Assembly (NCBI GenBank): GCA_026260175.1
Contig: JAKCWW010000145.1
Coordinates: 89,773 to 153,772 of the forward strand
Source of the DNA: Reticulitermes lucifugus
Lineage: Eukaryota; Arthropoda; Insecta; Blattodea; Rhinotermitidae
Direction of reading: 5' to 3'
Length of the DNA stretch: 64,000 nt
The notes under the pieces were generated by a model. That model had not been told where the DNA came from. It was given only the letters and a program-made list of their open reading frames with translations, and searched no databases. Numbering within the stretch: the stretch's first letter is position 1; each line of letters begins with the position of its first letter. Shown one piece after another: positions 37,335 through 50,092 of this stretch. The translations under genes and the position numbers were made by a program.

Positions 37335-37485
37335 AGAGTGAGTCATACTCTGGTTCCCTGTGACGTAGGCGTTGAAGCTGAGGAAACAGTTGAACATCGA
37401 GCACTTAACACAAGAGGCGTCGTGGGTTCTCTCGGAAGTACGACCTGAGGCTGAAGAAAGAGATGAACATTGAGCATATACAGTA
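37335..37485 (+). repeat. Imperfect two-copy tandem repeat, about 70 bp
   Basis: Two stretches match: gttgaagctgaggaaacagt followed by tgaacatcgagcac, and ctgaggctgaagaaagagat followed by gaacattgagcat. Copies have diverged, so the duplication is not recent. Confidence 0.6.
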
Positions 37486-38107
37486 ATACAACACAGCACA
37501 ACCAGACGGCAGCGTGAATATTATGGAGGCCAGTTATATAACAAGAACATGGCTAGTCGATGTATATCGTAGGTATTATTGCTCTCTATAGTTAAGGGTT
37601 CTAGTTCTAATTAAACGATTTTGCTATCATGTATCCTGACGCTGCAGTTGACTTTGGTATCTAAATTCAGAATTTGTATGGACACTTTGCAATACTCGTA
37701 CAAGGGCACAGTGCTGGCTTACTTTCTTTACTTAGGATTTCCTATTGTGCATAACGCGTAAAATAATTTTATCCTTTAAGTAAAACAATATGCAATAGAG
37801 TAAGCATTGTTAATAGTCGGAACTTTAAGTTTGCACCCAACTGGAACTGCAGGCTTTAGGAAAAGGTAATTAAGTAATCCTGAACAATTCACAAATTTTA
37901 CGGAAAAAATTCTGTATACATGTATAGTTTATTTTACGGCGCATTCACTATCTTAGATAAGTGTCTAATACAGGATACTCAGTAAAAATTAATTGGAAAG
38001 AATGTAGAAGGAAGCAGTCGTGGCCTAATTTAAGGCCTTATGATAGAACTTGTTTTGATTAACTGAGGGACGATCACGAAAGTTTCCTTAAATATGAAGT
38101 AAGTGTG

Positions 38108-38182
38108 TTTATGGTGATGATGACGATAATTACTGTTATGATATGATAGTGGTGACGATGATTATGATGATGATGACGACAA
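38108..38182 (+). repeat. GATGAT-rich simple repeat
   Basis: Interrupted gatgatgatgacgat words. Confidence 0.8.
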
Positions 38183-39240
38183 TTTGAAAAGAAAACAATA
38201 GTTTAAGGTTTTCCTTACCAGCAATTTTAAATCCTCTTTTTCTAAGTGTCTTTAGAAAGAAATACACAATGCATTACCGATTAAATATCGTAGAGTTTAA
38301 AAATAGAAGCCATGGAATATTTAGAAATGAACAGTTTCGTAAAATCTGGAGCACCTCAGTACAGCTCTATAGTTTAATCAATTTACCAACATCCATGGAA
38401 ATTGTTGCACATGTAAATTACAATAAAACTGTAAATAGTAGAACATAAACAGGCCGCAGGGAAATTTATTAAAATAAACCTTTCGGTAAATCATTATTTA
38501 ACTTCATGATCATGTAGCCACGAATTAAGCACAGCATGTTAGTGCCTGCATTCTTCTGATGCCAGAAAATGTAACAAAATCGTGTGCATGAGAACAAGCA
38601 TTACAAAAAACAGAATTTCGAAGGGAAAACTTTTACGCTACATACGATAAAATAGATCACCTTAAAGGTATCGTAAGCGGGAGAATTACAATCGCTATCT
38701 CTTAAACGTCGGTACGTAGTCACCGTTTAATATCGATCAAGTCACATGCATGATGTTAAACGTTACTTAGCCCAACACATAACCCAGAGAGAACAGTCTT
38801 CCTAAATTAGAAATACTCTTTTTTCGGCCCCAGAGCGTGCCTCATACAGAACAAAGACAGTCTCACTTATGACGACCAATCATTGAAAGAGATCATAAAC
38901 GTATGTAGATCTGTATATAGACGGTCAGTTATTTTTGTCTGATTTTAACCAAAACAGGAATGTGTCTACAAATTTTAGTAAAAATCCGTCTGGTGGGAAT
39001 AGCTCTATTCCACGTGGACGGGCGGACGGAAACACAGATATAGAGATATAGACGAAAGCTAATAGTCGTTTCTCGCAATTTTTTTGCAAAAGCATCTAAC
39101 AGCTACTCATACTTACATTGCCATTAAATACACATATTATTATGACACACAAGCTTTATTTTCTTCTTCTGCGGCCTTTATAGGATATGCCCTCTGTTCT
39201 GATTCAATTCAGAAATAAGTTCTCTAACTGTGAAACGTTT
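38183..39240. other. No gene; possible old LINE end near 38920-39060
   Basis: The stretch with ccgtctggtgggaatagctc and ggacgggcggacggaaacac is less AT-rich and may be a 3' LINE relic. No frame survives. Confidence 0.3.
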
Positions 39241-39246
39241 TACATA

Positions 39247-39305
39247 TTCGGTAGGACTCCTTGAGTGAGATAGCGACTCATCGCAAAAATCTACCTCCAC
39301 TGGGC
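39247..39305 (-). repeat. SINE C fragment
   Basis: Words cggtaggactccttgagtga, gatagcgactcatcgcaaaa and atctacctcc align with the 23598-23645 part of the family C copy. Confidence 0.55.
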
Positions 39306-39879
39306 AAAGAAAACACAGGAAATATGTGGACATATATTCCTGCGTCCTGTAAAATTTAACCGCATGATCACAGTGCTCGAGAAATCGAAGACTGTAAGCA
39401 CTTTATGCCGGGAGGTCACTGTAATCGGTTCTCTTTATTTTAGTATATTTTCTTTCACATGATAAAAATTTAACGAAACACAAAGGTAAATAATGTCTGG
39501 CTCTCTGTTCTTTTGTGTCTACGGCAGGATCATTGTATTTGTATTTTATCTGAAGTTACCTGAAACCCAATAACGTCTTTGAACGTTAAATAAGAGCACA
39601 CTTTAAAAGTCTGTCTACTGCATGGAAATACATATGTTCACTGTTGTTTGTAATTACACGTTCAATAAGTACGTGAGCGCCTGATACTTAGAAAACGTTT
39701 CCTCCTTTCGAATTTAAGCACCAGAAACCTTTATTTTCTCTCCTACCGCAAGTATTTTGAATCAGGTATTGTGCCCGGTTATTCGTATGAAGGGCTGTCT
39801 GCATTTGCTTCATCCGTGCGGCTCATTCATTCACACCCTGCGACGTAGTCCTGCTGGACTATCTATATATATACCGTGA

Positions 39880-40110
39880 GAGAGAGAGAGATGGATATAT
39901 GTAGGTTCGAATTCCCGCAGGACTGATCACGTGATGAATGTGATTCCTAGATCTTTTTGATTTTGGTCCCTCACATGAGACAGTACCATCCATCCCTCAC
40001 ACCGTCACTTTGATGGGGATTTGCAATCCCTTCGGGCAACCCTCTATTCTCCTTCTGATACATCTCCGGAAATAAGCTGTGTAAGGGTTGGGGCTGTATG
40101 GATAGACAGT
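39880..40110 (+). repeat. tRNA-derived SINE, family E candidate
   Basis: A B-box-like gtaggttcgaattcccgc lies at about 39901-39919. It is followed by a body with ccatccctcacaccgtcact and cttcgggcaaccctctattc. The A-box side has been replaced by a (GA)n run (39881-39890). The distal words resemble the layout of family B tails. Confidence 0.6.
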
Positions 40111-41135
40111 GGACATGGTGGTACGTCGTGTAACCGTATACTTTATGGCACAGGCTTCGCTTCCGTCGACAAATTCAATTTCGAAAACATATCACCAGTA
40201 ATGCAGATTGAAGGAAATGGACCTATAGAGCATATAAATTGCTTCTGTGTGCAAGTGTGTGTGTTTGTGTTTGAGTGCATTTCGTCACAATTTTTAGAAG
40301 AGGGAAGATGAAGGCGAAAGGAAATAAGGAAATATGAAACGAATGGTATAACATATATCTCAGGCTTTACGATTACTTATTTTCAGAACCACATTTCGAA
40401 GCAAGACTGGTTTAAAAATGGCCCTAGTCAGTGGGGCGATTGCTACAGTGAACCAAAAATGTGAAGCTTCTTGTCTTCAGGGATGTGACACCGTGCTGTC
40501 TTGCAGAAGTGTACGGACTTTTCAGAAGAACTTGCTGCCTCTATCAGTAGAATTAGAATAAATAACAATTCAATTCAATGTTTTATCTCCTATCGCCTTC
40601 CACTTCATAGAATGATAACTGTGAACATGACGAATCTGAATGCAAGAGGAAGTGATCGAAGCCAATTTTCATATATTGTAATAATATTTTTCTTCAATCA
40701 CTGAGGAAACCATGGAATACCTAAGATACGATAGCCAGGAAGCAAGAGAAGAATCGAACTGGAGACTTCCCAAACAGAAAGCAGAATAATCCATATTTAA
40801 AAACTTAACGGCGAATTTAACTTTTATCAAAACGTATTTACACTCACAATCATGTTCGACTTGTGTGAGTCTGTTTTTATTAACAAATGAATTGACGGAT
40901 TTTCGGGAAATTTGGTGGCCACATTATGCCACTAAATATCACCTCACAGTTTTATTTTCTATCACCAATATCCACGGTGAACTTACCGAAACGGATGCGA
41001 CAACAGCGCCACTTAATATGGAATCCTAAAATTTTCCTTGGACGAAATAAATATTTACAGAATCTTTAACTGTCACACTTCAAACCTATTGAAATCATAA
41101 ATACAAAATATGCGAAAGCATATCGTATATTGTCG
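40111..41135. other. No gene recognised
   Basis: The open frame 40021-40311 begins inside the SINE E candidate and ends in a gt-rich stretch, so it is not supported. The word agttcgattcttct on the minus strand near 40750 is tRNA-like but isolated. Confidence 0.45.
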
Positions 41136-41362
41136 GTGGGGACGAGATTTTCAGCACCCGTCCAGACCGGCCCTGAGACCTACCCAGCCTCCTGTACAAT
41201 GGGTANNNNNNNNNNNNNNNNNNNNNNNNNNNNNNNNNNNNNNNNNNNNNNNNNNGTTGACCACCCACCCCCATCTAGCGCCGAGGTTAAAGAAAGAGTA
41301 GTGTTATACCTCTACTCCTCCTCTGGGCCTTCGTGGCCTGTTCTAGGGTGAACTTTACCTTT
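41136..41362 (+). repeat. tRNA-derived SINE, family A, interrupted by assembly gap
   Basis: The left part carries gtggggacgagattttcagc, acccgtccagaccggccctg and acccagcctcctgtacaatg. The right part carries gttgaccacccacccccatc, gccgaggttaaagaaagag and tctagggtgaactt. The tRNA-like head is largely missing. The internal gap removes the usual ggataaagcggccgg segment. Confidence 0.88.
41206..41255. other. Assembly gap (50 N)
   Basis: Exactly fifty N lie inside a SINE copy. Comparison with intact copies suggests the true missing sequence is of similar length, roughly 30-50 bases. Confidence 0.98.
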
Positions 41363-42890
41363 TTATCGTATATTGTTCACTTGTAGTTTTGTATGTTTTG
41401 CTAAATTATAGTTTATACTTCTTAGTTTAAAATAAGCAATGGATTCGGAACTTATAAGCATTCCGTAAAATGTTTTCTGAGTGAGATTTCTCTTCTGTCA
41501 AATAGCAAGTTTATCTCTTCCTTATTTTATTGTTCCGCCCATCTTATGGTCTTTCACTACTTTTTTCTTGTGCTACTGTCAACGGAAAATAATTTCTCTA
41601 TCTCCTGCACTTTTCTTTTCCCAATCTCCTAGAAATCACCCTTTGCAAGGAAAGGATGTGGCTGATGACGTAAGGTTTTATGGCTTTCCCTTTCCATCTT
41701 TCAGCAGCTCCCTCCTTTATCGCCTGAACTGTAGGAAAGGCGTATTGACAAATGACACCCGGCAGCAACGATCCAACACCCTTTCTTATACGTTCGTTTC
41801 CACTCCCTTTTTACAGAAACAAAGTACAAAGTTACCAGCACAAATTTTAACCTCCCCTAATTTTTTTTTCTTCTGCGTGTGACGATAAAAGGGGAAGATA
41901 AGAGCTGGAAGGTGTCTCATTTATTTGTACGTGCTCTATTGTTTTCTATTGGTTACATGATAATATTGTTAGTGCTGGTTTCCACAAACACACCTTATAT
42001 GGTCTTATCAAGCACGTGTTCTGAATTGTCACTCACGTGAATTTCTGTATACTGTGTGAATAAACGTGTTTGTGTTCTTTCATGACATGTAGTCAGAGGG
42101 TGAGAACCCCCTTGTGAAGAATAAAATTTTGAATTCGTAATAATGCTTTGTGCTGGTAAAACAAATTACTCGGAAAAAAAAATTTCGCTTTCTTAGTGTT
42201 GTCAAATAAAAGTGTTATGTGAAGTAAAGAAGCTAAAGAAATGGAAAGGTGCAAAGCGAAACCGGAATGTAAAGCTGTATTTTGCTTTTTACACGTGGAG
42301 TGGGAAATGTTCTTTCAAATATGTTTCTGGTTAGGGAAATATGATTCGTGTTTATATTAGGAACAGAAACTGAGGCCGACTCAAAATACGAGGCTTGTTG
42401 CGAATTTGGTTCCGACTGAGATTATGAAATACGTCATAAAAACAATGATTAAAAATACCAACAGAAGTGCAGGAATATGCGCCCTATTTAGAAAGAAAGA
42501 TTAAAGTTAAAAAACAAAATACCACGTACAGTTTTACAAAATTCTGAAGCAAAGTTACTTATTCACCACTGTCTCTTAGTCTACTACTAATTGTTACAAT
42601 TAGTATTGCAACACATTGTCCATGCTGCTTTTTCTTTGAACAAAACTTGCTGTTTATATAATTTTATGGTAACTCTTAATTCCAATTTCTGAAAAGTCAC
42701 AGGAGTTAGCACTGATTATTCAGAGATGGCTGGAGATGTTACTTGCAATATTGTTCTCAAACACCAAACAAAGCCTAGTCCGGAAGAGCCTTAGACAAGA
42801 TACCGCGTTCTTGTCTCTAAAAGTGAAACGTGAAAATGAGGGCGGTGAAAGTCTGAATGGCACTCTGAAAGTTCATCATTCATTCTGCAG
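41363..42890. other. No feature recognised
   Basis: The 133-codon open frame at 41481-41882 has a pyrimidine-rich sense strand (ttttctt, ctccctcc words) that makes Phe, Ser and Leu by chance. No family motif is visible. Confidence 0.5.
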
Positions 42891-43120
42891 TCTGTCTTAC
42901 GACAGTTCCATAGCCTCTTCCAAAGCGAGTTCTCCATAGGCTGCGATCTAGTGCTTCCTCTTTCAATTTCCAGTATCTTCTCTTTTCCTTAAGGTCATCC
43001 AGTAGCTGCTTACGCCTTCTTCATCTTCCCGTCATTTCTATCCTTCTAACTTTACTTCAATCACGTGTTTTAGAAGGCAGATCCTACGCAAGATGTGATC
43101 AATCCAGTTTAAAATTCTGG
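42885..43120 (-). pseudogene. LINE ORF2 C-terminal relic
   Basis: The minus strand shows the end of a non-LTR retrotransposon polyprotein, with words such as WRTRFGRGYG and VVRQTAE followed by tgaatgatgaa. Upstream it reads kQLLDDLKE-like and KEEALDRS-like sequence with frameshifts. It aligns along its length with 56410-56790, which is the better copy. It is truncated 5', as is usual for LINE insertions. Confidence 0.8.
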
Positions 43121-43550
43121 AAATTATACCATCCCAGAAAAGCCCGTGTTTTCTAGCGAGGTATCTCGTTTATAGTAATTTAAAGCTTAATATTGATATC
43201 TTAAAGCATAGAGAGATCGGATAGACGCAGCCACAGATTTTCTAACTGGAATTCTGAAAAAAGTTCGAAATTTGGTAGACAACTGGCGGCAAAAATTAAT
43301 ACTTATTCATAGTTTTCAGCCATTAACACATGCCAGACTCTTCCTTTGAAGTAAGCCCCTGCCAACTTCTCTTACCTCCTTCCTCATCTAGCGTTCATAT
43401 TCATCTTATAAATACTGCTGTCACAACGTCAGCATTTGCTCTAGTATTGTGCAGTCAGTGACCAAACAGGATCTAAAAGATATAATTTAAGTTGTAAAAT
43501 AGAGTTTCTTCAGTTTTACAGCAAAGTCAGACGATCACGGAATTACAGGT

Positions 43551-43660
43551 GTACATTTATTCAGTTATCAGTCACACACAAAGTTAATTGTAAACGTTTT
43601 CTGGCAAAAAAAACGTTTACAATTAACTTGTGTGTGTGACTGATAACTGACTAAATGTAC
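43551..43660. repeat. Near-perfect 50-bp hairpin
   Basis: 43551-43600 (gtacatttattcagttatca then gtcacacaca and aagttaattgtaaacgtttt) is almost exactly the reverse complement of 43611-43660. A 10-base loop ctggcaaaaa separates them. I see one substitution and a one-dinucleotide shift between the arms. No coding sequence or transposon terminus is recognised. Confidence 0.9.
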
Positions 43661-44685
43661 ATTTGTAATGTGATGCACCAATGGGATGTACTATATCAAG
43701 ATAATCAAGGAATTGCTTGTTCCTTACAGAAACCAAATGAAGCACACCATCCACAAAACCCTGTCATTAGATGCCACAATATGCCCCATCCACACACACT
43801 AACCCTTAAAAATATATTAATTACTATCTTAATAACATTCTAGCCCTAGGAAACTGCCCAATCTCTTGCTGTCATAAAATCCAAGAGCACCCACAATCGA
43901 CACAAAGATCACGTCCCAAAAGCACGAACGTAACAAACGCTGGAAAACTGGATCTCTTTCTGTTTTTTAGGTGAAAAGGTTATGAGGCACTTAGTAGCAG
44001 GGTCTGACACTGGACCAATGACAGGTGCTATTCTTTATCACTGGCCTAGTGACTGACAGTAACTATTTCTATCGGACCCCAGAGAGTAGGTGCCTCACAA
44101 TATGTTCACCTGAGAACAAATATAGTTTCAGTTTCCGAAACTTTGTGTTCGTCCTGGAATATTAAGCGGCAAACGAGTTCAAAACACAGAACCCTTGAGA
44201 ACAGACACAAATATAAATATGAATTTCGAGACGATATTTCAAAATTGAAGTAGTATTTAATTTTAAAAACGCATTTATCTTTAAACTCGTATTATTTCTC
44301 AAAGTACTTCAAACCCCTAAATCTATTCAAGACGGTATATTTTAAAGAGATTTCATTCCAATACAGAGACCGAAACTGTTCATCATGTGGTCACTAGAGA
44401 GAGCAGATACCCAGCAGGGTAGTGGCAATATATGAGGTGGAACAGGACTGATTGTACCCTGAAGGCTATGGAAGCCATCATGGAAAATGAACCTTGCAAA
44501 TCGCGTTCCCACACGCAGCATCGCTAACCGACGTAATAGTGTTTAGAAACCGTATGAATCCCTAGAGGTCATAGGACAGATACATGAAGTAAATCTCGAT
44601 AATTGAACGATATAAGTCAATAGTGCGAAGCACATTACAGTCGAGATTTGGAGTTCTCACAGCGGTTCTGAAGAATATTCCAGTC
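43661..44685. other. No feature recognised
   Basis: AT-rich spacer; nothing supportable. Confidence 0.5.
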
Positions 44686-44689
44686 TGCT

Positions 44690-44855
44690 TGAGCATGATG
44701 GCATATAAATTGATCTATATATGTATGTTCCAACGTTTCATTTTTATTGGGCTACCCTGAAGATGCACGCAGAAATCTGCTCCGAAACCTCGATACCTAA
44801 ACAACAATTTATATCCCAGAAAACTTGGATCTTCATACCGCTGTTTCTTCGTGTT
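44690..44855 (+). repeat. GAAACGT-hairpin family copy
   Basis: The core reads ccctgaagatgcacgcagaa and atctgctccgaaacctcgat with stem GCAG and CTGC, then the second block atttatatcccagaaaact. A reversed element (ccaacgtttcatttttattg) lies just left at about 44730, giving an inverted pair. Confidence 0.75.
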
Positions 44856-45034
44856 TGAGAAGACATTAACTTATGTTGAATTACATAAAATGAAACTTTT
44901 TTGGAACTCTAAAGCTAAGTACTTACTGCTTCAGATGAACTATAAAGTTGTCAAGATCGTGAGTATAAAGATGCTCACTTCTAGAATGACACGCTTGTGT
45001 GGTCTTGAAGAACGTTATCAAAGATTTGGGACTG

Positions 45035-45170
45035 AAGTGCCTCCTCCTTCTTCAAGGTAAAAGTTCATTCTTGTACAGTGAAGAAGAAGAATAAGACGTT
45101 AAGATTCTATGACACGTTGGCACTTAAATAACAAAATATACGGCGTCACATCTGAGAAGACAGTAATCAT
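45035..45170 (+). repeat. GAAACGT family, degenerate copy
   Basis: gacacgttggcac is followed by aaaatatacggcgtcacatc and tgagaagacag, matching the second block also seen at 63150-63175. The hairpin core is mostly lost. A reversed word (tccttcttcaaggtaaaa) lies at 45046. Confidence 0.55.
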
Positions 45171-45439
45171 TATTGTTCAGATACGTAAACACATACTAAT
45201 GAAAATGCTTGTTCTTAATTTTAGACTTTGTTACTGGAATAAACCGCTAATTTTCATGACATCCTATAGAATATTCGTATACTGATCTTCAAAAAAATGT
45301 CGAACTGCTGTGAATAAATATAAGCCTTTTAACGGAAAAAAACGTTACCGAACGCGCCTCTAAAATAAAACTGAATTGCCATCAGAGCGTCATTTCCTTT
45401 AATTACCATTCTGTTTGAGGAGCAGTTATTCTGGATTAT

Positions 45440-45715
45440 GGCGCTGCGTCAGTAGGTAATCGGTCTGCGACGTTTCAAGGGAATGTAGCGCCCTCACATT
45501 TAAGACTAGATATGTCCTACAACAACGGTCCTATCTAGGTCCTAGAACAATGGACCTACCTAGGTCCTAACAACGCTCGCAATGAGGACACCACGTTCCC
45601 CCGAAACGTCGCGATCCCTTTACCCAGTGACACAGCATCATGTCCCAGAAGAACGGACACGTCAGCTACACCGCTGCGAAAACCTCAAAACTAGAAACGC
45701 TCTAATTCCTTATCA
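45440..45715. repeat. GAAACGT-family inverted pair
   Basis: The left half (45440-45500) is reversed: gcgctgcgtcagtaggtaat then cggtctgcgacgtttcaagg. The right half (45577-45715) is forward: caatgaggacaccacgttcc, cccgaaacgtcgcgatccct, acccagtgacacagcatcat, gtcccagaagaac and gcgaaaacctcaaaac. A 60-base centre has a small duplicated ggtcctacctaggtcct motif. Confidence 0.8.
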
Positions 45716-47765
45716 GTGTGCGGAGAGACACGGTTCTGAAACTTAATATGCAATAATTATATTACAAAAATTCTGCGCATTGGATTCTTATCTGCATCAC
45801 TAGACACACAAAATAATCCATGCTTTGTATGGAGCTCAAATAAAATTGTACCTATTTTCTAAGAGCGGCTCTTCATGCAAAACAATGTATATGTCAAGAA
45901 ATTTAGAACTCGTTCCAATCTGCATATTTTTAGACATATATATTTTCAATAGTATATAGTGTTTGTATAACAAAAACGATATAATAATTACATGCCCTCG
46001 GACTTCACGGTGTCACGTTTTAGTACTTATTTCGTCAATAAGAACGCAACTGAAGGTGTTAGAAACAAACAGAAGAAAGCACAAGTATTGATGTCTTACT
46101 TCTATTTAATTTTATTTTAGACTTCACAGTATCGACGATAAATTCTTTTGGCTGTAAGCATAAGCATAGTTTATATAACGTTACAAACTTCTTTCATTGT
46201 ATAAAAATACGTACTTTAACTCCCTTCCTTTTCTACCCGGTTGTGGGATTAAAATATATGTGGGAATGACATATTTTGGAGTATCCTATGGTAGGTATTT
46301 AACCTTGTAAAACACACTTTTTTAAATGTAAACATGGAGGCGCTTTCGCAAAGCAGTTGCAAAAAGCAACTATAATTTATGTGGCTCATATTTATAATGC
46401 AGACCAGCTACGTTCTCTGTAAAGTACAAACTGATGATATGAAAATGTATGACCGCTTACGAAAAAAATATAGGAAACAGGACATGTTGCGCTTTATGAG
46501 ATGCGTATAGAGAACATGATATCTCGCCCTCTGCGAGAGAAGTACAATACGCTACAGCCAGAGAAGTCGAAGAAACAGTGGACGATCTAACATAACAAAA
46601 CGCAGGTTTTCGGTTTCTTTAAAATAGTCACGAATAATACGAACATGATAAAACGAATGAACCAGAAGTGTTACGCCCTACCGGACATTTTCTGACCTGT
46701 TCCTTTTAGGCACGTCCTCTCCAATTTAGCGTTTATAATGGGAAAAAGAGTTTCTACAAACCGGTATCCGTTTTATGCTCTCTATACCGAATTTATTGAA
46801 TCTAAACTTATATTTCTGAATGTTATTTATAAAACTTACGAATTCCTCTGCAAGAAAGTTCAGGATATACATGTAAGTACATACCCGAACTTGTCTAGCA
46901 ACACATTACGCAAATATTACTGCTGCTATCAATAATATATCCGACAAAAAGCAGTAAAATGTGTAACATACTCTAAACACAAATGACTATACAACAAACT
47001 TCGTAGCATGAATTTCAACCTTGCTGGTTCAAAACGTCCCTGACCCTGTTAGGTCTACGGCCGTGAGTAAAAAACTACAGGCCTGATCCTGAAACCAAAA
47101 TCATGTTAGCTGAGACCTAGAGAAGAATTGTTTATGTTGCAAGCTTTGTACTGAAATTTCAGTTAATAGCAAATGTCTGCTTCGACACCTATATGCTATC
47201 AAATTGGACAATACAAGCCATTGTTTAAACATTCATGGCTTTCGAAAATGATTTATTCAATATGTCAGTTATATGCTACAACCATTAATAGGGATTCTGC
47301 ATCCCATACTCGTACGTAACAATCACTGAGTGCTAAAATGACTTAAGACCATACAGAGTTTGTTGAGTGAACACTATGTAGGTAATTTGATGATAGTACA
47401 TGATTACATGTAACTATAATAATATACAGAATAAATGGAATGGTGGGAGAGAAATACAAAACACAGTAATAAAGAGCTACGAAGTTAAACGTCGTTATAA
47501 TGCAGTAAAATCCTAGCGCACAGACAAGCCAATCTGAATATTCTGCCAGTTTCATGATTGAACGCGAAGCGAAACTAAAAACACTTGGTGTCTGTCAGTC
47601 TCTGCTGTCGGTAGCATTTGTTGCATTTCCATGAATTTTGAGTAAAAAAAGATAAGTTTTAATTTTGGTATATGACGTCCCGTTGTGTTTAAAATTCAAG
47701 ATTAAACTCAACTGCAAATCATTCTAACTCAACTCTTCTTGTACTTGAAGGCTTCCGCCGTGGTC
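45716..47765. other. No feature recognised
   Basis: About 2 kb of AT-rich DNA with short open frames only. Confidence 0.5.
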
Positions 47766-47770
47766 GTAAT

Positions 47771-47869
47771 GTTGCTTAAAATTGAAGATGGGACATACAA
47801 GTGATCCCGAAACGTTGGTCATACACCAAAAAATGACGCAGGGTAACAACCCAAAAGATTTTAAGCAAC
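47771..47869 (+). repeat. GAAACGT-hairpin family copy with 13-bp inverted ends
   Basis: The core reads ttgaagatgggacatacaag and tgatcccgaaacgttggtc, with stem GGGA (47790-47793) and TCCC (47805-47808). The second block reads aatgacgcagggtaacaacc and caaaag. The whole unit is bounded by gttgcttaaaatt and its inverse gattttaagcaac, so this copy has clear termini. Confidence 0.85.
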
Positions 47870-48117
47870 ACAACTCTTCTTAGTGATGAAAAATTCCTTT
47901 GGTTTTTCAATACAGCGCTACATGTGTCAGCTCATAATAAGGCCGTCATCAGGAGACTTTTTTTAAAGTGTATAAAGGGATATTACATTCATTTTATAAA
48001 CTTTAATTTTCATAAACATTAATGAGATTTTATACCTAACAACTCTTAGTTTCAAAGATGAGTATATACTCTCTCCTCCAACTAACCTCATGAACATAAC
48101 ACTGTTGGTATCATGTT

Positions 48118-48700
48118 ATGTGGTATTATATTATTTGTCGAATCAAGTTATCGTCTGTTCTCACAAAATGTTTTCCAAATAATTTCGTTTTTTTATTTAA
48201 ATTTAAATTTAAATTTTACAACCTTCCTGAAAAGGTTCACTATTATTCTCAGTTTTGTTTTAAAATTCACTTCATACTTTTTTCTGTTCTTTGGCATTGT
48301 GGGTTGTGATAGCCTATTTTGTCCACTCATATCCTCTGGCAAGTAAGAAACTTTAAACATAAGTACTCCCATACATATTAACTGCAATACGTCGGCGCAC
48401 ATCACCGGATTAGAATATAACCCTGGCACCTATACAAATTGACCTACATTATATACGATAACACTATTGGCAAAAAAATTTGGATGAGTGGACAATATAG
48501 GTTCTCACAACCCACAGCGCCAAGACACAGAAAAAAGTGAAGAGTTCAATTTTAAAACAAAAATAAGAATAATATGGGAAGTTTCTATAAAATATTTTAA
48601 AACGTAATTTAAAATTTAATTGGCAAAGCTAAATTAACTGGAAAATCTGCAAGAGAACAGTCTGTACTTGATTCTACAAAAATGTAATAAAATATAACAC
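48118..48700. repeat. Large inverted repeat, arms about 220 bp
   Basis: 48118-48342 aligns with the reverse complement of 48482-48700. Shared words include gaatcaagt, ctgttct, aaattttaaatt-like stretches, ttttgttttaaaatt, cttttttctgt, gtgggttgtga and attgtccactcat. Identity looks like 70-80%. The 140-base centre is unpaired. Both arms encode a short Cys-Gly-Leu-stop frame but no recognisable protein. Confidence 0.75.
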
Positions 48701-49841
48701 AGTACAAACAAAATTACACTCATAAGTCTATTTTGAGGAAAATATGTATAAATTTTTAAAATAAGAATTGTAAGGTGTGAGATCTCATTGCCATTTACAA
48801 AAAAAACTACGATTCAGTAAATAGATGTAATATTCCTCTACATTAAGTCGTAGAAATAAAATCAACCAAATACGCATTATATACGAAGAAAGCCCAGTTG
48901 TCTATAACTAGCCTTGTTGTTGTTTAGGTTCTCTTGGGCCAGTATCACGGAGCTTTAAGTAATTACTTAGGGAGTGTATAAAGACACACTACTGCATTTA
49001 TCAACACACAACTTTGCTACACAAATAAAAATGTATAAGAAGTCAAAAAATATAAAATTTTAAAATATTCAATAGTTGATTAAATTTTCTGTTTTCGTCT
49101 TCCAGAATTAAATTCACTCCACTTATCAATGTAACAGATCTAAAATAATTATGCAGTTTTACATGTAGTGCTTGGACGTAATAGCCTTATAAAAATTATA
49201 AGCCCTGAATTTACAACATTTTGTCAAAATATCTAATATTTAAAAATCATGACACAGTGAACATATATAAATTTCCATGATATGTGGCGAAATACAATTG
49301 TTGTTATTTGGATTTTGTTCGGTCTGGCTCTGAATGTATATTATGTTGGACTTTTTAAAGGCCTCGGCGTAACAGTAGTACTAGTGTACTGGCCTTATTT
49401 TATGTTTTCTTGCAATGAAGAAATTCACCAACGAAGGGATTCGAAAAAAAACACATTTGTCCTTGATACGTTACCACTCTAACGCCACACTTTATGCACT
49501 ATACAACATGTTATTTGTCGTCTAGCAACAACACCAGAGATGCAGAAATCTGAAAAGGTGAAGGATTACACAGAATATTTGGTACGATGAATTTGTCTTA
49601 AGTGGAGTCTCATTACTCTTTTGCTTCCTTTTATACCCATAAAGTACCTATCTAATACTGAACGATGGCAGTACATCTATCTATTTTAACCTCTTTTGTA
49701 GTTCTATGCTACATGCTCCGGCACAGTATGACATTCGAGTTTCACGACACATAAATCAAATTATATGAGAAGAAGAAAGTTAAACTTCGGAAATTCTTAC
49801 AATACATATTTGGAATATCTGAATATATTTTTCTGTTTCGC
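48701..49841. other. No feature recognised
   Basis: Very AT-rich. The open frame 49282-49482 is hydrophobic but short and unsupported. Confidence 0.45.
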
Positions 49842-50092
49842 TATAGACCAAAACGGGCCCAGGCCGCATCATTGTTGAGGTTTCTAGATCACACACAGAC
49901 GCACACACCCTGTAGGACTCCTCTGAAAGCGTGATCAGCTCGTCGCAGAGGCCGCTAATTACACAATATATAATAAACACAAGCGACGAAAACCCATGCC
50001 CTCAGCGGGATTCGAAACCGCGATCCCAGCAATCAAACTGCCGCAAACCCACCCCTTAGACCGCACGGTCACTGGGATCAGCGTCTGATTGT
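49842..50092 (-). repeat. tRNA-derived SINE, family C
   Basis: The minus strand head reads gatcccagtgaccgtgcggt, ctaaggggtgggtttgcggc and B box gcggtttcgaatcccgctga. The body matches 23509-23764 and 55236-55458, including gaggagtcctacagggtgtg. Confidence 0.88.

Noticed and set aside
40021-40311. 96-codon frame
   Set aside because: It starts inside a SINE body and ends in a GT-rich repeat.
41481-41882. 133-codon open frame
   Set aside because: Composition is explained by a pyrimidine-rich strand; no domain, start context or repeat match.
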